Positions 1-8,823 of a stretch of 43,811 bases of DNA are shown here, piece after piece. The notes beneath the pieces are model-generated. The model was not told the DNA's origin and did not search any database. It saw nothing but the letters and a program-made list of their open reading frames with translations. The position numbers were made by a program, and so were the translations under genes. Every line of letters starts with the position of its first letter. Position 1 is the first letter of the stretch. This stretch comes from Fibrobacter sp. (GTDB lineage Bacteria > Fibrobacterota > Fibrobacteria > Fibrobacterales > Fibrobacteraceae), in contig JAFVTX010000052.1 of the NCBI GenBank assembly GCA_017503015.1, forward strand, positions 1 to 43,811, in the 5' to 3' direction.

Positions 1-1
1 C

Positions 2-1843
2 CAGGAAACCAAGAACGCCTCCCTGTTCTTATATGAACGTCCCAAGAGCCTGCTGGAGTACGGAAACGCAGCAAGTTTCAAAGACGTAAACGGTATCGAA
101 GCCATATTCTTGTACAACAACGGCACACTGGTCTATCCGGACATTTCATCGAAGCTACTTGCTCACACAGAGCAGTTCTCCGATGCTAAGCCCACCCCTG
201 CCGAAGGAACTCTGTACCAGGCCGAACAGGACAGCCGCAATTTACAAGAAGTTTTATTCTCCCGAGAAATGCTTGCAAGAAATCCTTTGCTTTCGCCAAA
301 AGAACAGGCTCAGAACATTCTTGGAATCATCCGCATAGCCTACAAGAACAAAGATTACAACGAAGCCCTGCGACTTTTGAAAATTCTTGAAACAAGACCC
401 AAATTGCAGGGATACCTACATTCGGACCTTACCCGTTCCATAAACTTACTTCACTTTGACATCTTGGTAAAGATGAAAAACCACCAAGAAGCTGAAGACT
501 ACTGCCTATCCGTCCTGAACCAATTTCTGCAAGAAAAGACCATCGAGGATATTCCCTCCACGAGATTCTTCTTCGAGACTGCCTTCACCCAGATTCTTTC
601 TTTCGAAAACCTCAAGCAAGAAAAGCGTGAAGCCTTCTGGAATTTGAGAGGAAACTTCAACCGGCAGCTTAGCTATACGGAAATCCTGATGCACAACCAG
701 GAACTTTTCCAAAATACCCTGCATAGCGAAAGCTCTGCCAAAACAGGGATCCTGTTCAAGTCCGACAGAAACGTTGACTTAATTAGGATGTCCTACCCCA
801 TGCTCTCCGGAAACCAAGTTGTCATTGCCAAGGTAGACGAAAGCGCCTACCGAAGTCGACTTATAGACAAACTGAAGGATGTTGCCCAACGATGGAAAAA
901 TGTCCCCTTCTCTATTACTGACGCAAACGATTCCGTTCTGTTGGGATCCATTCCCGACAGCGCAAGCATTATTTCGCAAACCACCTTCAGTACGGCGCAA
1001 TCCTGGCAACTGAGCCTTTACGAAAAAGATGTAGGCGAAATCCGAAAAGAATCCAGGCATCGAATGCTCCTGATGTATGGCCTTTTGTTTTTCTCCCTCA
1101 TTACGGTGATATTTGGCTCCTTCTTTATGCTACGTTTCTTTATTCAGGAACACAAGCTTTTGGCCATGAAGGCAAACTTCCTTTCTAGCGTTTCTCACGA
1201 ATTGAAAACGCCCCTCACCTCTATCAAGATGTTCGCCGAAATGATGGCTAGAGGGCGTGTCATGAAAGTCGAAAAAGTCCAGGAATACTCTGGACTCATC
1301 AACAAGGAAGCCTCCCGACTAGAAAACCTGATTGGAGCCATCCTGAACTACACCCGCATGGAACACGGTACAGGAGCATTCAAGTGGGAAAAATTGGATT
1401 TTTCTGTATGCGCCAAGAAAGTCTTTGAAGCGGTAGAAGATATTGGCGTCGAAAAGGGACTTTCTTTCAAAACCCATTTTGACCCCAACGTATATGTCAT
1501 GGGCGATTACACGGCACTTTATAGCCTAGCGCAGAATCTAATAGAAAATGCGATTAAATACACCAACGCTCCCGGCGATATTGAAATCAAGGTCTACAAC
1601 GAAGACGACCGCGCCGTATTTTCAGTAATTGACACGGGCGTAGGCATTCCTTCTTCGGAACAAAAAAATATATTTAATGATTTTTACAGGGTTGGCGACG
1701 AAATGACTCGTAGCACAAAGGGCTCAGGACTTGGACTTGCCATTGTGAAACGGGTCGCAGAAACCCACAGGGCAACCATATCCCTGGTAAGTAAGCCCGG
1801 CAAGGGCTCCAACTTTACGGTAAGATTTAGAAAGGTGGATTAA
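2..1843 (+). CDS. Sensor histidine kinase, 5' end outside window
   Basis: Membrane sensor kinase of a two-component system; the frame is open back to base 2, so the true start lies outside the window. The visible N-terminal ~325 residues are a helical, TPR-like region (repeated AYKNKDYNEALRLL-type helices) and an alpha/beta sensor part, probably extracytoplasmic. One transmembrane helix follows (LLMYGLLFFSLITVIFGSFF). The cytoplasmic kinase core is complete: H-box SHELKTPLTS with the phospho-acceptor His at bases 1196-1198, N-box NLIENAIKYT, G1 DTGVGIP, F-box IFNDFYRVGD and G2 GSGLGLAIVKRV. The stop codon is one base from the ATG of the response regulator, so the two form a cognate, translationally linked pair. 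The ligand is unknown. Confidence 0.93.
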   Translation, partial: QETKNASLFLYERPKSLLEYGNAASFKDVNGIEAIFLYNNGTLVYPDISSKLLAHTEQFSDAKPTPAEGTLYQAEQDSRNLQEVLFSREMLARNPLLSPKEQAQNILGIIRIAYKNKDYNEALRLLKILETRPKLQGYLHSDLTRSINLLHFDILVKMKNHQEAEDYCLSVLNQFLQEKTIEDIPSTRFFFETAFTQILSFENLKQEKREAFWNLRGNFNRQLSYTEILMHNQELFQNTLHSESSAKTGILFKSDRNVDLIRMSYPMLSGNQVVIAKVDESAYRSRLIDKLKDVAQRWKNVPFSITDANDSVLLGSIPDSASIISQTTFSTAQSWQLSLYEKDVGEIRKESRHRMLLMYGLLFFSLITVIFGSFFMLRFFIQEHKLLAMKANFLSSVSHELKTPLTSIKMFAEMMARGRVMKVEKVQEYSGLINKEASRLENLIGAILNYTRMEHGTGAFKWEKLDFSVCAKKVFEAVEDIGVEKGLSFKTHFDPNVYVMGDYTALYSLAQNLIENAIKYTNAPGDIEIKVYNEDDRAVFSVIDTGVGIPSSEQKNIFNDFYRVGDEMTRSTKGSGLGLAIVKRVAETHRATISLVSKPGKGSNFTVRFRKVD

Positions 1844-1844
1844 C

Positions 1845-2552
1845 ATGCAACACAAAATCCTCATCGTAGAAGACGAAGAAATCATCCGGCTCGGTCTGCA
1901 AGACAATTTTGAGTTGGAAAATTACATCGTTGAGACAGCTGCCGACGGCGAAGAGGCCATTGCCAAGGCGGATTCCTTTATGCCGCACCTGGTAATCCTC
2001 GACTTGATGATTCCCAAGAAAAGCGGGTTCGAGGTCTGCCGAGTCATCCGTAAAAAGCACCCTCAAACATTCATTATCATGCTGACTGCCAAGACCGAAG
2101 AAACCAGCAAGGTGGCTGGTCTTGAAATGGGAGCTGATGACTATGTGACCAAGCCATTCTCCATCTTAGAGCTCTTGGCCCGAGTCAAAGCATTCCTCCG
2201 TAGAGTTGACACAGACGCCCCCCCTACACAAACAGCAGCGCCTTCTGATGTAGTAGATTTTGCAGACATCCACCTAGATTTCAAAAAATACGAAGCTACC
2301 AAGGGTGGAGTCCCCCTAGAAATGTCCGCCAGGGAATTTCAGATTCTCAAATACTTCTGGCTACACAAGGGCGAGGTTGTCCTCCGCGAAGATCTGTTGC
2401 AGGAAATATGGGGGTATACCACAGAGAACATGCCCTCCACGCGAACCATTGACAATCACATCGTGAACCTTCGCAAAAAACTGGAAGACGACCAAGCCAA
2501 CCCCAAAATCATCCTTTCTATCAGAGGAGCAGGGTATAAGTTTGATGTGTGA
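1845..2552 (+). CDS. OmpR/PhoB-family response regulator
   Basis: DNA-binding response regulator, partner of the kinase just upstream. The receiver domain (residues 1-120) has the acidic pair E9/D10, phospho-acceptor D53 (VILDLMIP), T81 and K103 (TKPF). A linker near 123-135 leads to a C-terminal winged helix (about 137-233), including the family's trans-activation-loop region and the RTIDNHIVNLRKKLEDD recognition helix. Its length of 235 aa is normal for the OmpR family. The ATG is one base after the kinase stop and a GGTGG-like Shine-Dalgarno sits inside the kinase's last codons. Target genes cannot be read from sequence; the neighbouring beta-propeller and lipoprotein genes are only positional candidates. 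Confidence 0.95.
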   Translation: MQHKILIVEDEEIIRLGLQDNFELENYIVETAADGEEAIAKADSFMPHLVILDLMIPKKSGFEVCRVIRKKHPQTFIIMLTAKTEETSKVAGLEMGADDYVTKPFSILELLARVKAFLRRVDTDAPPTQTAAPSDVVDFADIHLDFKKYEATKGGVPLEMSAREFQILKYFWLHKGEVVLREDLLQEIWGYTTENMPSTRTIDNHIVNLRKKLEDDQANPKIILSIRGAGYKFDV

Positions 2553-2603
2553 CGAGTAGTGAGTTATGAGTTGTGAGATACGACTGAAAACTGATGACCG
2601 AAA
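2551..2603 (+). repeat. Short GAGTTRTGAG-type tract
   Basis: The gap between the response regulator and the next gene carries a short copy of a dispersed low-complexity repeat (GTGAGTTATGAGTTGTGAG), then CTGAAAACTGATGACCG. Its reverse complement resembles the GTCATCGGTTTTCAG segment near 37626. The tract runs to the next start codon and leaves no obvious Shine-Dalgarno. Confidence 0.6.
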
Positions 2604-5131
2604 AAATGCTGAACCCTAGATTGGACAAAGGAAATTTCGCAATACGCATGGCAATAATGCTTGTGTGGTTGTGCGGCATTGTATCGTTTGCAAATGCTGA
2701 GAAGATGGAAGCCTCCATACAAGAGGCTTTATACCGCTTTGAAATGAAAGGGGAATTTCAAAAAGCCATTGGCATTCTGGAAAAAGTTGTCAGCGAAGGA
2801 GACCACGAAGATAAGGAGCAAGCTAGCTTTTACCTTGGAAAAATTCAAGAACTAGCGGGAAACAGGCAATCTGCCAACCTTTACTACAAGCAAAGTCTTC
2901 AAAATACGAAAGAAACAAGCAAGGCCTATTGGCTCGCCGAAAGAATTGGAGCAACTGCAAACAAACCAGAAACCATTCAAAAGAATATTCTCCGGTTAAA
3001 ATCTCCCGTACAAAAAATCTTCAATGGGAACCCAACATACATTCATCTTCAAAACGGAGAGATCTATAAAATAGCAAACGATTCACTTATCAAAATTCCG
3101 ACTAACATCGCAAGCGGCGCTGAAATCCTGAAAGTTAACAACGCCGGATTATGGTACGCCACACCAGAAAAAGACAGTATTCGATTTAAACCTTTCAATA
3201 ACGTGCGCAAGGTCAAATCCATTGCTCTACGAAATCCAAAAGACATCGCTATTAGCGAAAATAAAGCCCTTATTCAAGGAGATTACGCCGTTGTACTCGT
3301 CAATAAAAGAGGCGAACAAGAGTTGTCCAACGATAACTTCAACGAATGTCAGATAGAAATGTACTATACCCCCACCGAACATTTTATCTTGAATTGTCCC
3401 GACAACGCACTTCATTTTTTATCAAGCGATAATCTTTCAGAATCTTTTATTATAAGCCAATATGACGCCATACAGAAAACCATCTCTATAAAAAACAACA
3501 TAGTTTTCTATTCCGGAGGAAATCTTTTTTGCTACAACATTCAAAAAAGCATCGATCCCATTTGGAAAGCCGCGTTTAATTCTGTAGAAAGTATTATTCC
3601 TTTTGAGAACAATATTGTCGTGCTCGAAGCCTCTGGTCGATTATCCCTTTTAAGTATCAACACAGGCGACACTATCGCAGTATTGCGAAGTGACGCAGAC
3701 CGAATTCATCCACTGGCAAAGGGGACACTCGGACTATTTACTAACGAGGGAGCCCTCATCGTAGTGGACACCTTACTTCGCCCTCTATGGAATTTTAATT
3801 TTGCCAGGCCCATCACGCAGGCCCCTATTCTTACTGACGGGAATACCTATCTAAGTTTTGACAATCAAAATTTGCAAGGAATCGCACCCTATTATTATGG
3901 GAAGTCCCCCCTAGCATCATCAATTCTTTCACAACAGGCTGCAATTCTTGCAGAAACATCCCAATGGGACAAACTCACCGCTGTACTAGATTCTCTGCTG
4001 AAACTAGAACCGGGCAATGCTGAAGGTTGGTTATTCAGGGCCCTTCAATTAGAAAATAACCAGAGTAAGGAGCAAGAAAGGCAAAAAGCCTGGTCTGAGG
4101 CCGTTAGACTTTCTGTTAGCAATCCCCAAGTAACACCTTTGATTCTCAATCGTTACAGTAAAGCCATCGGCGCAAAGTTCGTAAGCTTATTAAATGTATC
4201 TCCCAAAACAAGATACCCTCAATTTTTCGGGAGCAAAAAGAACCTATATACCATTGACCCGGCCGCAAACAGGCTTATCTGCATCAACGCCGAAAATGGA
4301 GAACTCCGTTGGACAAAGGCTTTGTCAAAAATGGACAATAGCCTCGTCATCAACAATGATGAAAAAATTCTTGTTCTTGCATCAGGCTTCAACCTAAACA
4401 TTTATGAACTGAGCAAAGACGGGAAGAGGACCTCTATCCAGCTACCGGGTAAAGCCTTCAATATCTCATTGGAAAACGAAGCCATCTATATTTCAACTTG
4501 GAACGGTTTCATGATTAAGCTTACAAGACCCGATGGTAGACTTGCCTGGTCCCGAAAAATATTTGACCTACCATTTCTTTTTGCAAGAGACGATTTCCAA
4601 ATTGTCGCCTCTAGCCTGGAAGGAAACATATCTCATCTTTGGGAAGGATCCGGGCAAATCAAGCTAGGTTTAGTAAAAATGCCATCAGGGATTTCTCAAA
4701 TGACACATATCGATTCCACCATGATTTTCGCAACTACCAATAACAGACTACTTATCTACGATGCAAGAAATCCCAGTAACGACCCTCTGCAAATTCTAAT
4801 GGAATCTCCCATTGCTTCGTTACAAGCTTTCCCCTACAAGGGGACAAATTGCGTCCTAGTGGGGCTTGCAAACCAAAGTCTACTTCTGTATACCATCTCT
4901 GGAACGCCCCTATGGAAATTCCAGGGGAAAAGTTCCATCTTTTCAAAACCTTTTGTGGAAGATGGCCTAGCCTGGCTAGACCAGGGTAACGAAGTTGTCG
5001 CCATATCCCTTTCTGATGGGAAAATAGTCCACCGTTTCAGCACGCCCGGTGGAGCAGGAACCCCCTTTATCCTGAACAAGACTCTCTTTAGCGCCTCCTC
5101 TAAAAGGTTGTTGTATGGATTTTCCCTCTAA
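2594..5131 (+). CDS. Exported TPR and beta-propeller (PQQ-like) protein, function unknown
   Basis: No specific function recognised. An N-terminal hydrophobic stretch (about residues 19-35, MAIMLVWLCGIVSFANA) looks like a signal peptide, so the protein is probably exported. Residues ~40-105 are TPR-like helices (EQASFYLGKIQELAGNRQSA). A second TPR-like patch near 450-510 (AILAETSQWDKLTAVLDSLL) interrupts two runs of beta-propeller repeats of the PQQ/BamB type, visible as repeated 'NRLICINAENGELRWTK' and 'QSLLLYTISGTPLWKFQGK' blades. Such proteins are usually scaffolds in the envelope. The start is uncertain: ATG 2594 gives a long n-region and in-frame ATGs at 2606 and 2648 are alternatives. 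Base composition is more A/T-rich than the genes to its right. Confidence 0.75.
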   Translation: MTEKMLNPRLDKGNFAIRMAIMLVWLCGIVSFANAEKMEASIQEALYRFEMKGEFQKAIGILEKVVSEGDHEDKEQASFYLGKIQELAGNRQSANLYYKQSLQNTKETSKAYWLAERIGATANKPETIQKNILRLKSPVQKIFNGNPTYIHLQNGEIYKIANDSLIKIPTNIASGAEILKVNNAGLWYATPEKDSIRFKPFNNVRKVKSIALRNPKDIAISENKALIQGDYAVVLVNKRGEQELSNDNFNECQIEMYYTPTEHFILNCPDNALHFLSSDNLSESFIISQYDAIQKTISIKNNIVFYSGGNLFCYNIQKSIDPIWKAAFNSVESIIPFENNIVVLEASGRLSLLSINTGDTIAVLRSDADRIHPLAKGTLGLFTNEGALIVVDTLLRPLWNFNFARPITQAPILTDGNTYLSFDNQNLQGIAPYYYGKSPLASSILSQQAAILAETSQWDKLTAVLDSLLKLEPGNAEGWLFRALQLENNQSKEQERQKAWSEAVRLSVSNPQVTPLILNRYSKAIGAKFVSLLNVSPKTRYPQFFGSKKNLYTIDPAANRLICINAENGELRWTKALSKMDNSLVINNDEKILVLASGFNLNIYELSKDGKRTSIQLPGKAFNISLENEAIYISTWNGFMIKLTRPDGRLAWSRKIFDLPFLFARDDFQIVASSLEGNISHLWEGSGQIKLGLVKMPSGISQMTHIDSTMIFATTNNRLLIYDARNPSNDPLQILMESPIASLQAFPYKGTNCVLVGLANQSLLLYTISGTPLWKFQGKSSIFSKPFVEDGLAWLDQGNEVVAISLSDGKIVHRFSTPGGAGTPFILNKTLFSASSKRLLYGFSL

Positions 5132-5210
5132 ATGGCAAAATTCAACCATTTTTACTCCGATTTAGACTGCTTTTAGCCTCAAAATAGTGGTTTTTCCTTT
5201 GAAAAAACAT

Positions 5211-5217
5211 TACATTT
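5211..5217 (+). promoter_or_regulatory. TACATTT box upstream of lipoprotein gene
   Basis: TACATTT with an upstream CTTTGAAAAAACAT, 28 nt before ATG 5246. It matches the box found in front of many genes here (consensus TA-N-(A/C)-TT-(T/C)) and resembles the Bacteroidota -7/-33 pair. No transcription data. Confidence 0.5.
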
Positions 5218-5245
5218 CTATATGTTGTAATTGTCTTTTAGAAGG

Positions 5246-7015
5246 ATGAAGATTTTGACATTTTTCAAGGTTTTAAGCGTCTTTGCCCTTACAGGCGTTC
5301 TGATTACTTTCTCCGGTTGCAAGACCGAAGAAAATTCAGAGGTTGTCCAGAGCCAGCAAGAATACCCAAGAAGTGAGACCCTCTATATTGGAGGGTTCGA
5401 CTGGGCACCTCCGGCAACGTTCAACCCTCTGGACTACGACCCCAATTTCCCTATCGACGGGAACGTCCGCCTTATGTACGAGACCCTGGTTACCTACAAC
5501 CAGCTTAATGGCGAACTGGAACCCATGCTTGCCGACAGTTTCAAGCAGACTGACGACGCCGTCATCGTTCATCTAGACGAACGGGCCAAATGGAATAACG
5601 GCGAACCGGTGTCCGTGGATGACGTTATTTTTTCCTTCTTCATTGATTCAATCCTGCCCACCCCAAGGCATGGCAACTGGAACTATATCAAGAAGATTTC
5701 TGCAGACAGCAACAACAACATTACATTCTCCTTAAATCAAGAGAATCGGAACCCCCTGATCCTTCTAAATGCCATAGCGGAAACCTCCATTCTCCCCAAA
5801 AAAGTCTTTGGTCCCATTGTCCTAAGTGCCGTAAGCAATAAAACATACGACATGGCCAAGGTTACAGCATTTAAAAACGACTCCAATCCCGTAGTTTCCG
5901 GACCATACGACTTAAAAACATTCTCCCCCGACAAGATTGTCCTGGAAAGGAATGACAATTACTGGGGCAATGTAAAGCACGGCGGCAAGAAGCCCGCCCC
6001 CAAATACATCATCCACTCCTTGTACAACGGCAACAACCACTTCAACAGTGCTATGGTCAAGGGTAACCTAGACGTATCTTCCATTTTCCTTCCCCGTATT
6101 TGGGACAAGGTTAAGGACAGTATTCGCGCCTGGAGCAGGAACGAACCGTACCACCAGCCCGGGTCCATTACTACGTTATTGATAGCCCATCATCAAAAGC
6201 CCTTTAGTGATGTTGCTTTCCGCAGAGCTCTTGCACATAGCATCAACTTCGAAAAAGTCAAGGCGCGTGCTATATCCAACTATACACCGGCCATGCAATC
6301 TGGATTTATTCTGCCCTTTGGTACAGAAAGCAAGTTCTTCAATAAAGAAGATGCCGAGAAATATGGTTACGAATTCGATTTGGACAAGGCTCGTAGCATT
6401 TTGAAGGATGCGGGCTACTCCTGGAATGCCGAAGGCGCTCTTCTAGACCCCGATGGCAGCCCCGTCCGCACCATCAAGTTGGAATGCCCCCAGGGCTGGA
6501 CCGACTGGGAAGACGCCATCAAGGTCATTGCCGGAACCTTCCAGGAAATCGGCATTCCTGCCGAAGAATATTTCGTGGACTACGGCGTGTGGGACAAGGA
6601 CCTGCGCTTGGGAACCTTCGACCTCGCCATGAAGACCCAGACGGCTGAGCTCTCCGCTGCAACACCCTGGACAAGATTCTCCCAGATTATGGGTCCCATC
6701 GGGCTCAAACCTGTGGGCGAGGATGCCTTTTCCAACCAGGGTCGTTTCAGCAACGACGAGGCAAATAAACTGTTGGACAAGATCCCCACTATCCGCGACG
6801 AAGCCGAACTGACACTCGCCTACCGCGAACTGAACAAAATTTTTATGGAAACCATACCGGTGCTTCCGGTCATGTACAGGCCAACCCAGTACTACCAGTT
6901 CTCCACCAAGCACTGGACCAATTTCCCCACCGAAGAGAACCCCTACGCACCGCCGCAGCACTTGATTGTTGCCGCCGGAGTGAAGGCGCTGTGGGAAATT
7001 CAGGCCGTAAAATGA
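5246..7015 (+). CDS. Peptide/oligopeptide-type ABC substrate-binding lipoprotein (SBP_bac_5)
   Basis: Solute-binding protein of the OppA/DppA family (SBP_bac_5), anchored by lipid and expected to deliver peptides or similar solutes to an ABC importer. From ATG 5246 the protein is 589 aa with a lipoprotein signal (MKILTFFKVLSVFALTGVLI) and lipobox TFSGC, lipidated Cys25. Family landmarks: LMYETLVTYNQLNGELEPMLADSF near 80-105, WNNGEPVSVDDVIFSF, SGPYDLKTFSPDKIVLERNDNYWG and FRRALAHSINFEKV. An in-frame TTG at 5231 would add five residues; ATG 5246 is preferred because it begins the signal peptide directly, although the AGAAGG purine run abuts it. No permease or ATPase genes adjoin, so the transporter partner is elsewhere or the protein acts alone. 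Confidence 0.88.
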   Translation: MKILTFFKVLSVFALTGVLITFSGCKTEENSEVVQSQQEYPRSETLYIGGFDWAPPATFNPLDYDPNFPIDGNVRLMYETLVTYNQLNGELEPMLADSFKQTDDAVIVHLDERAKWNNGEPVSVDDVIFSFFIDSILPTPRHGNWNYIKKISADSNNNITFSLNQENRNPLILLNAIAETSILPKKVFGPIVLSAVSNKTYDMAKVTAFKNDSNPVVSGPYDLKTFSPDKIVLERNDNYWGNVKHGGKKPAPKYIIHSLYNGNNHFNSAMVKGNLDVSSIFLPRIWDKVKDSIRAWSRNEPYHQPGSITTLLIAHHQKPFSDVAFRRALAHSINFEKVKARAISNYTPAMQSGFILPFGTESKFFNKEDAEKYGYEFDLDKARSILKDAGYSWNAEGALLDPDGSPVRTIKLECPQGWTDWEDAIKVIAGTFQEIGIPAEEYFVDYGVWDKDLRLGTFDLAMKTQTAELSAATPWTRFSQIMGPIGLKPVGEDAFSNQGRFSNDEANKLLDKIPTIRDEAELTLAYRELNKIFMETIPVLPVMYRPTQYYQFSTKHWTNFPTEENPYAPPQHLIVAAGVKALWEIQAVK

Positions 7016-7063
7016 TTTCGGATTTCGGTTTTCGGAACTAGGATCTGTCCTGAATTAAATTTT

Positions 7064-7071
7064 TAGATTTG
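7064..7071 (+). promoter_or_regulatory. TAGATTTG box upstream of pssA
   Basis: TAGATTTG is an exact match to the Bacteroidota-style TAnnTTTG element, 25 nt before the GTG start at 7096. It follows a TTCGGATTTCGGTTTTCGG low-complexity stretch after the lipoprotein stop. Confidence 0.5.
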
Positions 7072-7095
7072 TGTTGTAAAAACAAGGAGTTGATC

Positions 7096-7899
7096 GTGGG
7101 AAAGTCTCGTTTTATTTTGCCGAACGCATTTACCAGCATGAATTTTTTATTGGGCGTTTTTGCCATCTGCTGGGTTACGGGAGCCTTTGATTCCTTCACC
7201 TCTACCGACACGCTCCGCATGGGCGCCTATTTCGTAATGCTCAGCATGCTTTTGGACAAGTTGGACGGCTTTGCCGCACGCCTGGTAAACGCCAGCTCTG
7301 AATTCGGCGCCCAGTTTGATAGCCTTGCCGACCTGATTGCTTTTGGGCTTGCTCCCGCCTTTTGCGTATTCTTTACCTACAAGATTTGCGCTCCCCAGTT
7401 CTTTGAGCAGAACGCGGCCCTGCTGGTGGTGACCTTCTCTATCTATGTTCTCTGTGCCGCCATGCGCCTGGCCAAGTACAACGCCTGCGATTCCGACACC
7501 TACCACCATCATTTTTCAGGACTCCCTTCCACCTTTGCTGGCGCCATCAACGCCACCCTGGTCGTGTTCCTGAAATCCAAGGGAATCTTTACCGACCCCA
7601 ACTCTGCGCTGGTGTTTATCCCCGTTGTGGTGATGCTTGCCACAGGCATCCTGATGGTGAGCCCCCTGTTCTTGCCCAAGCTTCAGCCCCGCAAGAACAA
7701 AGCCTTCAACATTTTCCAAGGCGTGCTGATCGTACTCACCTACATTGCCGGATTCATGTTCATTTCCGAAAAGGTCCCCTACGTGTTGGAATACCTGCTT
7801 GTTCTCGGCGGATGCTACCTGGTCATCGGCTTTAGCGTAGGCCTTATCAACCGCAGCAAGATTATTGAAGAAGCAAAGGCTTCAAAAAGTAATGACTAG
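7096..7899 (+). CDS. pssA: CDP-diacylglycerol--serine O-phosphatidyltransferase
   Basis: Integral membrane enzyme that joins CDP-diacylglycerol and L-serine to make phosphatidylserine, the precursor of phosphatidylethanolamine. The CDP-alcohol phosphatidyltransferase signature DG-xx-AR-x8-G-x3-D-x3-D is complete at D57, G58, A61, R62, G71, D75 and D79. Several hydrophobic helices run through the 267 aa. PssA is favoured over PgsA by the N-terminal FILPNAFTSMNFLLG and the STDTLRMGAYFVMLSMLLDKLDG context. GTG 7096 is chosen because AAGGAG (7084-7089) lies six bases upstream; the frame extends back to a TTG at 7069 without a ribosome site. It converges on mpaA with a shared terminator between them. 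Confidence 0.9.
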   Translation: MGKSRFILPNAFTSMNFLLGVFAICWVTGAFDSFTSTDTLRMGAYFVMLSMLLDKLDGFAARLVNASSEFGAQFDSLADLIAFGLAPAFCVFFTYKICAPQFFEQNAALLVVTFSIYVLCAAMRLAKYNACDSDTYHHHFSGLPSTFAGAINATLVVFLKSKGIFTDPNSALVFIPVVVMLATGILMVSPLFLPKLQPRKNKAFNIFQGVLIVLTYIAGFMFISEKVPYVLEYLLVLGGCYLVIGFSVGLINRSKIIEEAKASKSND

Positions 7900-7918
7900 G
7901 GCTTAGGATTTTTTGATG

Positions 7919-8611
7919 TCACCCCGGCTGCGTGCCGGGGTATTTTTTTAGAAATTCCGCAAAGCTTAACCCGTAGCGTTCGTACAAAAGCTCCGGAGCA
8001 AGGCGTGGAAGCTCCACCGTAACGCATTCAAGATTACGTTCCTTGCACCAGGTACCAAAGCTGCCTGGAGTTTTATATCCGATATCCTTGACGTATGGAA
8101 CATTGAACACCGCCTGGAGATTTTTCACAAGAGGCGTTTCTTCGGGAGCGTCAATGCAGCCGATGGGACTGTGGAGAGCCACCACCGCCTGTGGCACAAG
8201 AGTATCCACCAGTTGGATTAAAGCACTGGTTTCCGGCTCGCTTGCAGGAGCTGTCCCTGTGGAAAGTTCCATGTCCCGTTCCGCCTCCAAGATGGAGCGG
8301 GAATGCACCGGTGCAACACTCCAGTTTTCTGTCGGGAAGTTCCGGTTCAGGTCAACGCCGTTGGCGTTTCCGCGGGTTCCAAGAGTCACCCCATCGGGGT
8401 TCGCGCACAGGATAAACGCTATCGATTCCAGGTTGTCACCAAAGGCGCGCAAGGCTCTGCTCAAGAGGAATGTGGTCTCCGGTTCTTCGCCGTGGATACC
8501 CGCCATTACAAGTAAACGGCAAGCTCCCTTGCAGGGAAAATACAGGAGCGGTGCACCGAGAACGCTGGTGCCGTAGGGCTTGAATTTCAATTTGATGGAA
8601 CCGGAAAGCAT
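7919..8611 (-). CDS. mpaA: M14-family murein peptide amidase A-like carboxypeptidase
   Basis: Zinc metallopeptidase of the M14 family, most like MpaA, which cleaves gamma-D-Glu from diaminopimelate in murein peptides during cell-wall recycling. Zinc and catalytic residues are visible: H40 and E43 in GIHGEEPE, H147 in ALHSP, E200 in VTVELPR, plus the substrate-binding N89-R90 in VDLNRNFP. The 230 aa length suits MpaA and there is no signal peptide, consistent with a cytoplasmic recycling enzyme. The ATG at 8611 directly abuts a GAGTTGTGAG repeat tract with no clear Shine-Dalgarno. The last six codons are formed by the terminator hairpin. A D,D-carboxypeptidase-like gene lies upstream on the same strand, giving a peptidoglycan theme. 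Confidence 0.8.
   Translation of the reverse strand: MLSGSIKLKFKPYGTSVLGAPLLYFPCKGACRLLVMAGIHGEEPETTFLLSRALRAFGDNLESIAFILCANPDGVTLGTRGNANGVDLNRNFPTENWSVAPVHSRSILEAERDMELSTGTAPASEPETSALIQLVDTLVPQAVVALHSPIGCIDAPEETPLVKNLQAVFNVPYVKDIGYKTPGSFGTWCKERNLECVTVELPRLAPELLYERYGLSFAEFLKKYPGTQPG
7921..7948. terminator. Hairpin terminator between pssA and mpaA
   Basis: Stem ACCCCGGC/GCCGGGGT with loop TGCGT followed by ATTTTTTT: a strong rho-independent terminator for pssA. It lies inside the last codons of the opposing mpaA frame, which reads through the hairpin as YPGTQPG and stops at 7921-7919. Confidence 0.85.
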
Positions 8612-8616
8612 GGGGA

Positions 8617-8822
8617 GTAGTTGTGAGTTGTGAGTTGTGAGTTATGAGGTGTGAGTTGTGAGTTATGAGGTGTGGGACGTGAGGTGTGGGGTGTGAGTCG
8701 TCATCCTCACGCAGGTGAGGATCCGCTTACTGCAATCTAGCAGATCCTCGCCTTCGCGAGGATGACATCCCTCAAAGCGAAGCGACCTCAAACCCCTAGC
8801 CCCTAAATCCTAGCCCCTATCC
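8617..8822. repeat. Repeat-filled gap: GAGTTRTGAG tract, GGATGACA hairpin, CCCCTA tract
   Basis: The 212 bp between mpaA and the vanY-like gene consist almost entirely of repeats. 8617-8696 is a run of GAGTTGTGAG/GAGTTATGAG/GAGGTGTGGG variants. 8699-8768 is a GTCATCCTC...GAGGATGAC inverted repeat with internal hairpins (CCTCACGCAGGTGAGG, CCTCGCCTTCGCGAGG). 8790-8822 is a CCCCTAGCCCCTAAATCCTAG tract. All three motifs recur elsewhere in the window. Confidence 0.8.
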
Positions 8823-8823
8823 C

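Noticed and set aside
110-112. TTG as the start of the sensor kinase
   Set aside because: The frame is open to the left edge and continues as plausible protein, so the gene begins outside the window.
5141-5200. Terminator after the beta-propeller gene
   Set aside because: AACCATTTTT and AAAATAGTGGTTTTT pair only partly; too weak to call without structure calculation.
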